Shown: positions 1-9,651, counted from the first letter of the stretch. The stretch: DNA of 64,000 nt from an uncultured Flavobacteriaceae bacterium (GCA_947500585.1 CANMSN010000002.1:248001-312000), one strand, 5' to 3'. Numbers and translations are program-made. Notes: generated by a model from the letters alone, not told the origin.

Positions 1-2176
1 TTTCAATTCCTCTGAGTATTTCTTGAATAAACTCAGTGTCGTCATTCCCTGATTGTTGTGTACCTGAATCTGCAATAACATTACCAATACCATCTGCGAA
101 GAAAAACGAGATTTCATTAGCATCTTTTAAACTGGTGTAATAACCTGTAAGTTTTGCGTTTATTATGGATGTTCTAAAAATATAGCTCGCATCAATCGTC
201 ATGATTTTTTCCTCAGTTATATTGGGAACAATATTATGATTCGATCTAGAATTTGTATAGCTATTTCTTATGGATGGTGCTTTCGTAATGTAACCCACAT
301 TAACATCAAACAAATGAGCGCCAGTTAATTTATAGGTTAGCCCGCCTTTAAATCCTAAACCGATAAAGGATAATTTTTCACCTTTTCCAAAGGAATTATT
401 TTCAAAATTTTCATTTTGAAACAAACCTTCCCTTTGGTATTGGGTATTAGTTAAACTTGTTGATGCGTAAAAATCAATTTTTTTATACTTAAAAGTAGCT
501 TGGGCAAAACCAGAAATAACATTTGCTAATACATTATAATTGTAACTATAAATATCACCTTCTTGCAAAATCTGATTAGGGTTTTTTAAATTGAATTGAA
601 TACCATCAAAAGCATCTACATTTAAAAACCCTGTTCCTCCTAATAAATCTTGAACTTGGGCAAAGTTTTCAGACTTTAGGTTTTTATAATTAATTGATGC
701 ATTAAATAATATATTATCGTTTATTTCACTCGTTAAAATAGTATTTGCTGTAAATTGAGAATCATCAACCACATCTTCATAAACCATATAGGTGGCGTTT
801 TTACCCTGCAATGCATTTGTTAAATTAGCTTGATACAAACTTTCCCAATTGAGTTGCCCGTTGTTTAAAAACTCCTGTTGCGCACCATAAGCAAACTCTA
901 AATCATCAGGAAAATTACGTTCAAAATAACTTGGGAGTTTTTGATAATAAGTAGGGCTTGGGTTCCGTCCTCCACCTTCAAAAGTTTCCTGTCCGTCAAC
1001 AGTAACTACGCTATTGGTTCCTGTAAATGCAATACGGCTATTTCCTGTAGCTCCAAACTGATACCCCAAATTAGTATTCAATTTTGTTTTGCTGTTTATG
1101 TCCCAAAAATGGTTTAGCATAAAAATAGGTTCTTCAACTTCTTTTATACGTGAGTTTCGTTTTTCGCCATCTTGAAAGCCCCAATATTCATTATACTTTA
1201 TCCCTTTTAAATCAAATACTTCTTGTGTATTTGGAGACGATTTTCCCCTTCGGTTTGGGGCGTAAATACCTGTGAAATTTAAACTGTGTTTCTCATTGAT
1301 TTTTTTCTCTACGGAAACAAAAAGCGAATTAGATTCGTATAGCGTCGCATCTTGATAACCTTCGTTTCCCCAACGTCTTCCTAAAGATAATGTGTACGCC
1401 CAATTATTTTTTAATAACCCCGAAGCATAGGAAAACATCAAGCGATTTGTGTAACTTCTATTGGATGAAGAATACGTTAATCGTCCACCTTCAGGCATAT
1501 CTGAAGCTCGGGTATTTATATTAGTAGTTCCTAAAACACCCCCAAAACTATAATTTGAAGGTGTTAAACCAGCAGATAACTCTTGACTTCGCATGACATC
1601 ATTCAACCCGCCCCAATTGCTCCATTGCGGTCTGCCATTATAGAGTTTGTTCATTTCAATACCATTAATTAAAACGGTTCCATTATCGGAATCTAAACCT
1701 CGTAATCTGTAAAATGATGAACTAAATTCAAACGCTGCAGTCCGTTGAAATACATCTAGAGATGATGATAGCAGTCCTGAAATATTATCTGAACCTATAA
1801 AATCGTTATCCAATTCATCGTCAGAAAGTGTGATTGTGAATAAATCTTGACTTTTAGAATTATCCCTTTCCAAAGTCATATCAAATATTTTTACGGTTTC
1901 ATTTTCATTAACAACAATTGGGTAACGTTTTGTAATAAAGCCTGATTTATAAATTTTTAAAACCTGCTCACCTAAAGGTATATTTGAAGAAAAAATAAAT
2001 TCACCTAAAGCATCTGTTGTAGTCGTTTGATTTGTTTCTTCAATAGTAATAGTTACTCCCGAAATTAGCTGAAAAGAAACGCCATCTCTTACGCTACCTT
2101 TAATACTGGTTTCTTGTGAAAAGGAGATAAAAACTGATGAAATTACTACTATACATGTTAGCAAAACTCTCTGCAT
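1..2176 (-). CDS. TonB-dependent outer-membrane receptor, partial (C-terminus beyond window)
   Basis: I translated this directly from the complement. It starts at the ATG complementary to 2174-2176 and stays open to base 1, giving about 725 residues without the end of the barrel. A signal peptide ending near SFSQE is followed by a carboxypeptidase-regulatory-like beta-sandwich (KGSVRDGVSFQLISGV). A plug domain comes next, with the typical VLINGIEMN, a GRPQWSNWGGLND-like segment and a GGVLGTTNINTR motif. The family imports siderophores, glycans, peptides or other large substrates across the outer membrane using TonB energy. The substrate cannot be read from sequence. It is divergent from the secreted nuclease-fold gene at 2284. 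Family is certain, substrate unknown. Confidence 0.9.
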   Translation of the reverse strand, partial: MQRVLLTCIVVISSVFISFSQETSIKGSVRDGVSFQLISGVTITIEETNQTTTTDALGEFIFSSNIPLGEQVLKIYKSGFITKRYPIVVNENETVKIFDMTLERDNSKSQDLFTITLSDDELDNDFIGSDNISGLLSSSLDVFQRTAAFEFSSSFYRLRGLDSDNGTVLINGIEMNKLYNGRPQWSNWGGLNDVMRSQELSAGLTPSNYSFGGVLGTTNINTRASDMPEGGRLTYSSSNRSYTNRLMFSYASGLLKNNWAYTLSLGRRWGNEGYQDATLYESNSLFVSVEKKINEKHSLNFTGIYAPNRRGKSSPNTQEVFDLKGIKYNEYWGFQDGEKRNSRIKEVEEPIFMLNHFWDINSKTKLNTNLGYQFGATGNSRIAFTGTNSVVTVDGQETFEGGGRNPSPTYYQKLPSYFERNFPDDLEFAYGAQQEFLNNGQLNWESLYQANLTNALQGKNATYMVYEDVVDDSQFTANTILTSEINDNILFNASINYKNLKSENFAQVQDLLGGTGFLNVDAFDGIQFNLKNPNQILQEGDIYSYNYNVLANVISGFAQATFKYKKIDFYASTSLTNTQYQREGLFQNENFENNSFGKGEKLSFIGLGFKGGLTYKLTGAHLFDVNVGYITKAPSIRNSYTNSRSNHNIVPNITEEKIMTIDASYIFRTSIINAKLTGYYTSLKDANEISFFFADGIGNVIADSGTQQSGNDDTEFIQEILRGIE

Positions 2177-2231
2177 GTACTATTTAAATTACAATAAAAG
2201 TGGTAAATGTAATTTATTTATATTAAATACA

Positions 2232-2239
2232 TACTTTTG
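2232..2239 (+). promoter_or_regulatory. Bacteroidota -7 promoter element (TACTTTTG)
   Basis: The sequence matches the Bacteroidota sigma-A -7 consensus TAnnTTTG exactly and lies 44 bases upstream of the ATG at 2284. I do not see a clean -33 TTTG at the expected spacing, so the assignment rests on the -7 box and its position. Confidence 0.5.
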
Positions 2240-2283
2240 GCTTAAGTTTTGTATTAAATATTTTCTAACATAGTTTGTTATTA

Positions 2284-3330
2284 ATGAAACATCTAACTCT
2301 TTTACTTTTCACTTTTTACTTTTCTTTGCTGGTAAATGGACAAGAGAAAAAGACTTATAAAATTCATACCGTTGCATTTTATAATTTAGAAAATTTATTT
2401 GATACTATAAACGACCCCAATAAGTTTGATGAAGCTAGCCCAATAATGGAAATTAAGGCTAACAGAAAGGATGTTTATAGTAAAAAAGTGAAAAATATGG
2501 CTCGAGTTATTTCTGAAATTGGTTTAGATGTAACCAATAACTCACCAGTAATAATTGGCATTTCTGAAGTTGAAAACAGAACTGTTCTTGAAGATGTTAT
2601 TAATGATTCACTATTAATAGAAAAAAAATATGATATTGTGCATTACTCTTCACCAGATTTACGTGGTATTGATGTTGCATTATTGTATCAAAGGGAGTTA
2701 TTTACACCAATATCTTCAAGTAGTCATGAATTAAAGCTTTATGATGATGCTACCAAAAAACGAGTTTATACCAGAGATCAACTACTCGTTAGCGGAAATT
2801 TAGATGGTGAGTTTGTTCACGTCATAGTTAACCATTGGCCATCTAGAAGTGGTGGGCAGGCAAGAAGTAATTCTAAACGTATTGCTGCTGCGAAACTAAC
2901 CAAACGTTTGGTAGATTCTCTTCAAAGTATAGACCCTTATGCTAAAGTTTTTATTATGGGTGACTTAAATGACAACCCTACTGATGCAAGTGTAAAAACG
3001 ATTTTAAAAGCGCAAAAAAACAAAAAAAAAGTAGAGTTAAAAGGTATTTATAACCCTTATGAAAACGTCTTTAAAAACGGTATTGGCACAACGGCTTATA
3101 GAGACAATTGGAGTTTGTTTGACCAAATATTACTTACCAAACCCTTATTGGAAAAAGATTATTCGTCATTCAGGTTTTATAAAGCTGGTATTTTTAATAA
3201 GCCATATCTAATAACTAAAACAGGTAAATATAAAGGTTACCCATTTAGAAGTTGGTCTAGCGGAGGGTTTAGCGATGGCTATAGCGATCACTTTCCTGTT
3301 TACGTATATGTTATAAAAACTGTTGAATAG
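2284..3330 (+). CDS. Secreted endonuclease/exonuclease/phosphatase-fold protein
   Basis: The protein has an N-terminal signal peptide (MKHLTLLLFTFYFSLLVNG) and the metal-dependent phosphodiesterase fold. The motif order is FYNLENLFDT (N34, E37), GISEVEN (E95), NHWPSRSGG, MGDLNDNP and a C-terminal SDHFPVYV. Members hydrolyse phosphodiester bonds in nucleic acids, phospholipids or inositol phosphates. In Bacteroidota this secreted form is usually called an endonuclease, but the substrate is not fixed by sequence. I chose the ATG at 2284 over the in-frame TTG at 2275 because the signal peptide begins there. It sits next to two TonB receptors and a second secreted nuclease, which suggests nucleic-acid or phosphate scavenging. 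It ends 4 bases from the convergent gene at 3335. Confidence 0.85.
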   Translation: MKHLTLLLFTFYFSLLVNGQEKKTYKIHTVAFYNLENLFDTINDPNKFDEASPIMEIKANRKDVYSKKVKNMARVISEIGLDVTNNSPVIIGISEVENRTVLEDVINDSLLIEKKYDIVHYSSPDLRGIDVALLYQRELFTPISSSSHELKLYDDATKKRVYTRDQLLVSGNLDGEFVHVIVNHWPSRSGGQARSNSKRIAAAKLTKRLVDSLQSIDPYAKVFIMGDLNDNPTDASVKTILKAQKNKKKVELKGIYNPYENVFKNGIGTTAYRDNWSLFDQILLTKPLLEKDYSSFRFYKAGIFNKPYLITKTGKYKGYPFRSWSSGGFSDGYSDHFPVYVYVIKTVE

Positions 3331-3334
3331 AATT

Positions 3335-3775
3335 TTAACCTAACCAAGCACGCCAAGGAATTCTAGATAAAAATAACACCAAAGCAATGGTATAGAAAAT
3401 AGCAATCATTTTTAATTTACCACTGGATGTTAATTTCTTTTTATGCTTTGAATAGCCTATAGTTATTAAAGCTACAGCAATAATGTTTATAGTTGGGTGT
3501 TCTACTAAATAAAGTCTATTTACAGCATCTTTCATGACACCACCCATACCTAATTCACTAAATAGTTGTAAGCGTGGTGAAACAAAATACAATAACAACC
3601 CTATTAGTAATTGAATGTGCGATACTATTAATGTAAACAATGATATTCTAAAATCTTTAGCACTATATTCTTTACCAGAAAGTGATTTGAATAAGGCGTT
3701 CCCTGTTGCTAGTATTAATATTAAAAGCACTAAATATGCCCAGTATGAATGAAGTATTTGAATAGTTTCGTACAT
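3335..3775 (-). CDS. Four-helix inner-membrane protein, function unknown
   Basis: The protein has 146 residues with about four hydrophobic helices, near residues 10-30, 45-65, 90-108 and 122-140. It starts MYETIQILHSYW and ends RIPWRAWLG. Scattered histidines (H9, H53 and one in VEHPTI) fit the cytochrome-b-like label sometimes given to this Flavobacteriaceae family, but I see no clear haem-binding pair in facing helices. Function cannot be assigned. It lies downstream of the terminator that ends the endonuclease I gene, so it is probably transcribed separately. Confidence 0.7.
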   Translation of the reverse strand: MYETIQILHSYWAYLVLLILILATGNALFKSLSGKEYSAKDFRISLFTLIVSHIQLLIGLLLYFVSPRLQLFSELGMGGVMKDAVNRLYLVEHPTINIIAVALITIGYSKHKKKLTSSGKLKMIAIFYTIALVLFLSRIPWRAWLG

Positions 3776-3827
3776 AATAGTTTATTAAGAAATTGTTTTT
3801 AACAAATGTAATAATTTAAAGTATAAA

Positions 3828-3856
3828 AAAACCGCTTCTTTACAGGAAGCGGTTTT
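3828..3856 (-). terminator. Intrinsic terminator of the endonuclease I gene
   Basis: An 11-bp perfect stem (AAAACCGCTTC at 3828-3838 with its complement at 3846-3856) encloses a 7-base loop. A run of A on the plus strand gives a U tract for minus-strand transcription. It lies 18 bases past the stop of the gene at 3874. Confidence 0.85.
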
Positions 3857-3873
3857 GTGTATCATTTTAGCAA

Positions 3874-5250
3874 TTATTGCCATTTATTTTCAGCAGCATC
3901 TCCTCCCCAAATTAGCGTAGCTAAATATGGGTTATCAATAAACGGGTTTCTATTTCCTTGTGCGGAAAAGATAACAGCATTACGTTGTTCTTCAAATGCA
4001 GAAACTGGATCTTCAGCATTCCACTTTAATAATGTTGAAAGTGTACCTACATCAGAAATGGGCTCATCATAGTACATATTTACATAAAAAACAATACGTG
4101 CAACATCTCCACGCCATTCATCCCCTGGATACCAGCCTCCTGAAACACTACCATATCCTCCTGAACCTTCAACAAAAGGATTATTACTTCTAGAAGTATT
4201 TATCGCAGCATCACAAACACGTAACAAATGTAAATCTGCAATGGCAATTTCATTATCATCTAAGAAAGATTGCGGATATACATGTTCTGTATTAAATGTT
4301 TGTGGACTATAATTACCGTTACCTTGGTATTCTTCTTCAAAGCGGCTTTCGCTTGAATAAATCAAAATAACATTATCTGCATTAGACATATCAGCATCTG
4401 CATCGTATAAAAAGTCATGACGCTGAATATAGCTTAATCTATTTGTATGTTTATCTTCAGTAAAAGAGCTTAAAAACTCAAGTAAAAAATCACCATCCTC
4501 AAAAAAGAAAGCACCATCATAATAATCTGATATGCCATTAGGAATATTAAAAGAGACCGTTGTTCCAATGTTGATAGAAACAGTGGCTGTTTCGCATGTT
4601 TCATTATCATCAGTACAAACTTCATATTCAAAAGTATCAGTACCCGTAAATCCTGATGAAGGGACATAGGATATCACATTATTATCTAAAAGTGTTATCA
4701 TTCCATTTGTAGAATCATCGAATAAATTTGAAATTTCAATATTTTCAACACCTTGAAAAAAATCATTTTCAAAAACATTTGATATAGTTAAAGTAACATC
4801 TGCAGCACCAAAAACAGTATCATCTCTTAAAATAATCGTTGTAGAAGAATTAACCATATCTTCTTGCACATTTATAAATACAGTTGCCGTTGAGCAATTA
4901 TTAGGCGATAAATTGTCACAAATAGTATATGTAAATGAATCAGTACCTACAAAATCTGCTGATGGAGGCGAGTATAGATAGTTATTGTTACCCCTTGAGG
5001 AAACACTCCCATTTTCTGTAGTTTGCTCATCAAATGATGTGATTCGTGCAAATTCGAAAATAGTATCGTTATCCAGCATTCCTTGAATTAAGAAATCTGT
5101 ATTCTGAACTGCAGTATAATTATCATCTATTGCCACAGGCACATCAATAATTATATCATCATCAATATCATCGTCTTTACTAACTTCGTCTTTCGAACAA
5201 GACAAGAGCACAATGCAAAATAGAAAACAGTAATAAAATAAATTCTTCAT
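3874..5250 (-). CDS. Endonuclease I family lipoprotein with two Ig-like domains
   Basis: A lipobox (VLLSC, C18) predicts a lipid-anchored, exported protein. Two tandem cadherin/VCBS-like modules follow, about 36-128 and 136-229, each with an FxGTDxFxYxxC segment. The endonuclease I catalytic domain occupies about 235-458. Its marks are NTEHVYPQSF (H323), ADLHLL (H341), NTSRSNNPF and a WRGDVAR/FYVNMYY segment, ending in NPYLATLIWG. This family (Bsn, NucM, Vibrio endonuclease I) cuts DNA and often RNA non-specifically outside the cytoplasm. It is the last gene of the 9625-to-3874 minus-strand cluster behind a TonB receptor and a repeat lipoprotein. A hairpin precedes it and a strong terminator follows. 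Confidence 0.9.
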   Translation of the reverse strand: MKNLFYYCFLFCIVLLSCSKDEVSKDDDIDDDIIIDVPVAIDDNYTAVQNTDFLIQGMLDNDTIFEFARITSFDEQTTENGSVSSRGNNNYLYSPPSADFVGTDSFTYTICDNLSPNNCSTATVFINVQEDMVNSSTTIILRDDTVFGAADVTLTISNVFENDFFQGVENIEISNLFDDSTNGMITLLDNNVISYVPSSGFTGTDTFEYEVCTDDNETCETATVSINIGTTVSFNIPNGISDYYDGAFFFEDGDFLLEFLSSFTEDKHTNRLSYIQRHDFLYDADADMSNADNVILIYSSESRFEEEYQGNGNYSPQTFNTEHVYPQSFLDDNEIAIADLHLLRVCDAAINTSRSNNPFVEGSGGYGSVSGGWYPGDEWRGDVARIVFYVNMYYDEPISDVGTLSTLLKWNAEDPVSAFEEQRNAVIFSAQGNRNPFIDNPYLATLIWGGDAAENKWQ

Positions 5251-5268
5251 ATATGTTTATTAATAAAA

Positions 5269-5295
5269 TAACCTCTTGCTAAACGCAAGAGGTTA
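5269..5295 (-). terminator. Hairpin between the repeat lipoprotein and endonuclease I genes (terminator or attenuator)
   Basis: An 11-bp perfect stem (TAACCTCTTGC at 5269-5279 and its complement at 5285-5295) with a 5-base loop fills most of the 56-base gap. On the minus strand it is followed by ATTTTATT, a weak U tract, so partial termination or RNA 3'-end protection of the upstream genes is plausible. Confidence 0.6.
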
Positions 5296-5306
5296 AAATT
5301 AAATTA

Positions 5307-7028
5307 TTATTCTTGATAGTACCAGCCAATAACGCCTTCTCGCTCGTCTTTTATAACGCTGAAACTTTCGGTTGTTAGGGATCCTATCCAAACATCCGCA
5401 GTAATGAAATATTTTTGACCAATTTCTGCATCAGGATCTATATCGTCTAGCAAGATACTTAAACCTACTAGTACCATATCATCATCCCAGTATTCATTAT
5501 CTGTATCTCTTCTCTCAAAACTATGGAAAAATGCTAAATTGTCAGCAGCATCTTCAAAGCCTTCTCTTTCTAATAAAGAAGTACCTATCAAGTCATAATC
5601 ACTAGGATTAAGTAAGGTATATACAATAGTGTTATCTGGTTCCCAACCTGTTTCTTCTTTTCCAAATTGTATTGAAGTATCATATACAATTGGTTTACCA
5701 GACCAAGAATTTTCTTCGAACTGAAAAACAGTATAAACTTGTCGTACAGAGCCATCGAAGAAGTCATAAATAACTGGTAAATAGGTTCCTTCAGATTCAA
5801 ACTGATACTGAGTACCTAAATATATACCAATATTTCTTAAAGCAAGTTCTTCATCACTAAAATTAGGGAATCTAGTTTGCTGCATGATTGCATATTCTTC
5901 TTCGGAGAATGTAATAGGATAAACCCAGTCTGTTCCATCATAAGCTACTGTTTCGGAAACAGTAACAAAGTTGATTTCACCTTCTGAAATAAAATAGTCT
6001 GAAGATGAATCTTTTTCAAAGAAGAAGCTTTCTGTACCGCTTGAGCCAGTAAAAACTCTAAATGAAACTTGGTATTTATCTGCTTCAACAGCAGTTGGGA
6101 AATTATTATTTAAAACAATAGTTATGGCCTCTTCTATCATAGACTCAGACCAAAAAGCATCGTTATCAGATCTTCTCTCAAAATTTCCGAAATTGGACAT
6201 ACTACCAGTAGCATCAGGATATGTTGATGAAAGATTTGCAACTATCAAATCATAATCAGCAGTACTTAAAGTGTAAGAAGGTATTGATGATTCAACTAAA
6301 ATATAAGTAATGCCGTTACCACCTATGTGCTCTACAGTTATTGTATCTGTCCCTGCAAAACCATTCCAAAAGGCATAAGTAACATCATATCTCTGGCCTA
6401 TAGGCGAATCAGGAAAGTTTTCATCTAGTATTGTCGCTATTTTCTCTACTCTAACTGCAATATCTTCTTCATCCCTACCTTCTCTAATATCAAAATTATT
6501 AAAATTACCATTACCTACTAAGTCATAGTCATCATCAGTTAAAGTATAGCTTATAGTTTCCCCTATAGATTGATAGGTTATATTGTAGTACGTACCAACT
6601 TGAACTTGAGGAAAATTGGCAGTCAATAATTCATCAATTTGATCTAATCCACTTATGCTAACTGTACCTGCTCCAAAAACAGCTTCATAGTCGCTAGTTG
6701 TTGCTACATAACTTACAGGGAAAACATCCTCTTTTAAATTGAAAGTCACATTTATTAAAGATTTTAAATCTAAGTTGGGATAAACGTCTTCCAGAATAGT
6801 GGGTATTAAACCTTCTGCTTCCTCAATAGATTCAAAATACTCTGGGAAATCTCCATCATCATCAGCTAATAATGTTTCATAATCATCTTCGGTAATAGTG
6901 TAGTTGTTTTCAGCTACTCCAAATGTTTCCGCAGGTGTTCCAAGTTCTTCAAAGGTATCTTCTAACGAAGGCTCGCAAGATACGAGACCTAAAGCTAATA
7001 CCATTAATATGTATATAATTTTTTTCAT
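5307..7028 (-). CDS. Lipoprotein made of six divergent repeats, partner of TonB receptor
   Basis: I do not recognise a named family. The lipobox is LVSC (C18). The rest consists of roughly six divergent repeats, about 43-103, 106-160, 161-236, 252-340, 370-440 and 470-560. A full repeat starts with YTLxxxDYDLI/V, has a middle FxxFERRxxDNxxWxxxMI helix and a second helix ending in a NFPxAExGxKY-like turn. It closes with a strand pair around YxVxGSxGTExFxF. The protein is very acidic. It lies 26 bases downstream of a TonB receptor gene and upstream of a nuclease lipoprotein, the position usually held by a surface substrate-binding partner. It has no SusD-like sequence. Binding role is inferred from position only. 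Confidence 0.75.
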   Translation of the reverse strand: MKKIIYILMVLALGLVSCEPSLEDTFEELGTPAETFGVAENNYTITEDDYETLLADDDGDFPEYFESIEEAEGLIPTILEDVYPNLDLKSLINVTFNLKEDVFPVSYVATTSDYEAVFGAGTVSISGLDQIDELLTANFPQVQVGTYYNITYQSIGETISYTLTDDDYDLVGNGNFNNFDIREGRDEEDIAVRVEKIATILDENFPDSPIGQRYDVTYAFWNGFAGTDTITVEHIGGNGITYILVESSIPSYTLSTADYDLIVANLSSTYPDATGSMSNFGNFERRSDNDAFWSESMIEEAITIVLNNNFPTAVEADKYQVSFRVFTGSSGTESFFFEKDSSSDYFISEGEINFVTVSETVAYDGTDWVYPITFSEEEYAIMQQTRFPNFSDEELALRNIGIYLGTQYQFESEGTYLPVIYDFFDGSVRQVYTVFQFEENSWSGKPIVYDTSIQFGKEETGWEPDNTIVYTLLNPSDYDLIGTSLLEREGFEDAADNLAFFHSFERRDTDNEYWDDDMVLVGLSILLDDIDPDAEIGQKYFITADVWIGSLTTESFSVIKDEREGVIGWYYQE

Positions 7029-7054
7029 ATCTGTAAACTATTAGTTATTAATTT

Positions 7055-9625
7055 TTAAAAATTTATTCTTGTACTTATTGAAAACGTTCTTCCTTGTCCA
7101 AAAAATACCAAAGCTGTATCAGCTACACTACCAGAACCATCGTCTGCTCTGTTTATAAACTCTTCATCGAATATGTTATTTACTCTAGCTATTATTCTAG
7201 CATCAAACCCACCAAACTCAAAACTATGACTAAATACCAAATCAGATAAAAAGTAACTTGGCACTTCCCAAGGTTTTGTATCAAGCGAATCCTCTGTAGT
7301 CCTACCCTGTAAATCAAAATCAGCATAGTACCTGTCATAAAAATTCATGTCGTATGAAAGTGATGTACTTCCAGATAGATTAAGTCGAACACCTAATGCC
7401 GACGTAGTTTGCGCAGAACGCCCTACAGGAATGCCTTTAAGAAATATATCTCTTGTTTCTGGCAAACCTGTATCCTCATCAATTACAATATTTCTATCTA
7501 TATCGAAAAAGTTAACATCTGTTACATTATTATTCCAAGTCCAATCTCCTAAAGAAACCATACCTGTAATGGTTAAAAAATCTGCCGGTCGATACTCAAA
7601 ATCAAACTCTACACCTTGGTGTAATGCTTCTAGACCATTAATATTAGCAACCTCTAAATCTTCACCTACACCTTGATCTATAGTTTCAGTTTTATTACGC
7701 CAAATAGTATGATATACATTTAAATTAGCTGAAAACTTTTCAGAACGCACCCCATAACCTAATTCAAAACTAGTAATTTTTTGATTTTCTATTCCTACAT
7801 TTAAATCATCATTACTAAAGTTTAACCACACATCATCCAAGAAAGGGGTTCTTTCGAAATACCCTGCATTAAAAAATACATTTTGTACATTATCAATACG
7901 ATAATTTGCACCTAGCTTTCCACCAAACCCATTGAAGCTTTGCGCATCTGTTAATTGATTTGGATCATTATTTAATTTTGCAAAAAAGTCTTCTCTCTTA
8001 TACCTACTATTATTATAATTAGCAGCAACAAATGCAGAAAAATCATCTTTATCATATTCTGCTTGTGCAAAAGCACCCATCCATTGGTGATACCCTTTAT
8101 CATGATAGTTAATTTTATCACCTACTTGAGCTCTATTAACAGGATTATTTATATTATTATCATCAAAATAGTATTGTCCTCCTAATAAATCTGTTACTTC
8201 TTGAAAGTGTTCTCCTACATACCAACGATAGTCTAAGCCAACATTCAAATCTATGTAATCCGTAAGTTCAGTATTATATACACTCAAACCACCAACCCAA
8301 ACATGATCGTTTCTACTTGCTCTTAAAATAGCTGAGGCTCCATTACCACCGCTAGCAATATTTTCTTCTACAATTCTATCTAAGTCCACAGGACCAAAAT
8401 TGCCTAATTTGTATGCGTCATCAGTAAACTTACCTTGTTCTTCACCAGCAGTTCCTCCACCTCCACCAGTACCAGTAGATCCGTATAATGAAGTTGATAG
8501 TGTGCTTTTATCATCAATTTTCCAATAATGATTTAAAGACGCTAAAGGTTTATGATAAAAGTTATCCTCTATATTAGTTACTTGACCGTTTTTAAAACCC
8601 CAGTCTGGATTGTAACGTGTTCCTCTTTCACTTAATCGGTAATCATTAATTAATGATCTGTTTTGACGTTGTCCGTGGCGCTGTTTGGCTCCAAAAACAT
8701 TGAATGCAAATTTGTGTGCATCATTTAATTTGTATGATACATTTAAAAAGTATGATGCAGCAGTAAAATTGGTTCCGTCGGCATAGGTCGCATCTCCTAC
8801 GGTTCTATCTGCGTATGCTGTTACTGCAAAACCATTATCTAGCAGTCCTGTTGATATTTTTGCACCATAACGTGTATAACCATCGTTACCAACATCAAAA
8901 CCAACAAAACCTCCTTTTTCTGAATCTGTAGATTCTGTAATGGTATTTATAGTTCCTCCAATAGATGGTACGGCTATTTTAGCAGCTCCAAGACCTCTTT
9001 GCGTTTGAACCGTTGAAGTAACACTACCTAAACTTGCCCAATTACTCCAAAATATGCGGCCATTTTCCATATCATTTACTGGAATACCATTAATTAACAC
9101 TGCAACATTTTCTGAGTTGAAACCACGCATTGTAATTTCACCATCTCCGAAACCACCACCTTGTCTTGATACGAAAACACCTGGTGTAGATTTTAAAATC
9201 TCTGGAAATTCTTGATTACCCAGTTTAAGCTGAATTTCTTCTTTTCTAATTGTAGACACTGCTACTGGTGTTTTTCTATCTACAGCAACAGATGCGATAA
9301 TTTGTATTTCATCAAGACCTACTTGACTTGTTTCCAATAGTATGTTGCCCAAAGTAGCATCTCCAGAAAAAGAAATCGTTTTAGAATTATAACCAACATA
9401 AGTAATAACAATCTCACCTGAGGTTGATTGTGTTTTTAAAGAAAAATTTCCATCGAAATCAGTAGTTACACCATTTGACGTTCCTTTTTCAATAACATTA
9501 GCACCTGGTAATGGGATATTAGTTCCAGCTTCCATTACAGTACCTGAAATGGTACTTTGTGCTATCATAACTGAAGTACATAAAAATACCGCAGCTATGA
9601 ATAAAAATTGAGTTGTTTTTTTCAT
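7055..9625 (-). CDS. TonB-dependent receptor with carboxypeptidase-regulatory-like domain
   Basis: The 856-residue outer-membrane receptor has a signal peptide (to about residue 23, AQSTISG) and a regulatory-like beta domain (SGTVMEAGTNIPLPGANVIEKGT, about 24-110). A plug follows with VFVSRQGGGFGDGEITMRGF, VLINGIPVNDMENGR and GGTINTITE, then a 22-strand-type barrel to a terminal FSISTRINF. Receptors of this form import bulky ligands. It heads a minus-strand cluster with the repeat lipoprotein and endonuclease I, so a ligand related to extracellular nucleic acid or phosphate is a reasonable guess. The plug motif GRIFWSNWASL resembles the GRPQWSNWGGL motif of the receptor at 1-2176, so the two are probably related. 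Confidence 0.92.
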   Translation of the reverse strand: MKKTTQFLFIAAVFLCTSVMIAQSTISGTVMEAGTNIPLPGANVIEKGTSNGVTTDFDGNFSLKTQSTSGEIVITYVGYNSKTISFSGDATLGNILLETSQVGLDEIQIIASVAVDRKTPVAVSTIRKEEIQLKLGNQEFPEILKSTPGVFVSRQGGGFGDGEITMRGFNSENVAVLINGIPVNDMENGRIFWSNWASLGSVTSTVQTQRGLGAAKIAVPSIGGTINTITESTDSEKGGFVGFDVGNDGYTRYGAKISTGLLDNGFAVTAYADRTVGDATYADGTNFTAASYFLNVSYKLNDAHKFAFNVFGAKQRHGQRQNRSLINDYRLSERGTRYNPDWGFKNGQVTNIEDNFYHKPLASLNHYWKIDDKSTLSTSLYGSTGTGGGGGTAGEEQGKFTDDAYKLGNFGPVDLDRIVEENIASGGNGASAILRASRNDHVWVGGLSVYNTELTDYIDLNVGLDYRWYVGEHFQEVTDLLGGQYYFDDNNINNPVNRAQVGDKINYHDKGYHQWMGAFAQAEYDKDDFSAFVAANYNNSRYKREDFFAKLNNDPNQLTDAQSFNGFGGKLGANYRIDNVQNVFFNAGYFERTPFLDDVWLNFSNDDLNVGIENQKITSFELGYGVRSEKFSANLNVYHTIWRNKTETIDQGVGEDLEVANINGLEALHQGVEFDFEYRPADFLTITGMVSLGDWTWNNNVTDVNFFDIDRNIVIDEDTGLPETRDIFLKGIPVGRSAQTTSALGVRLNLSGSTSLSYDMNFYDRYYADFDLQGRTTEDSLDTKPWEVPSYFLSDLVFSHSFEFGGFDARIIARVNNIFDEEFINRADDGSGSVADTALVFFGQGRTFSISTRINF

Positions 9626-9651
9626 AATTAATTATTTGAAATTAGTCGAAG

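Noticed and set aside
7347-7676. Open frame of 109 codons on the plus strand inside the TonB receptor gene
   Set aside because: It lies wholly antisense to a well-conserved receptor and has no recognisable features; it is a reading-frame shadow.
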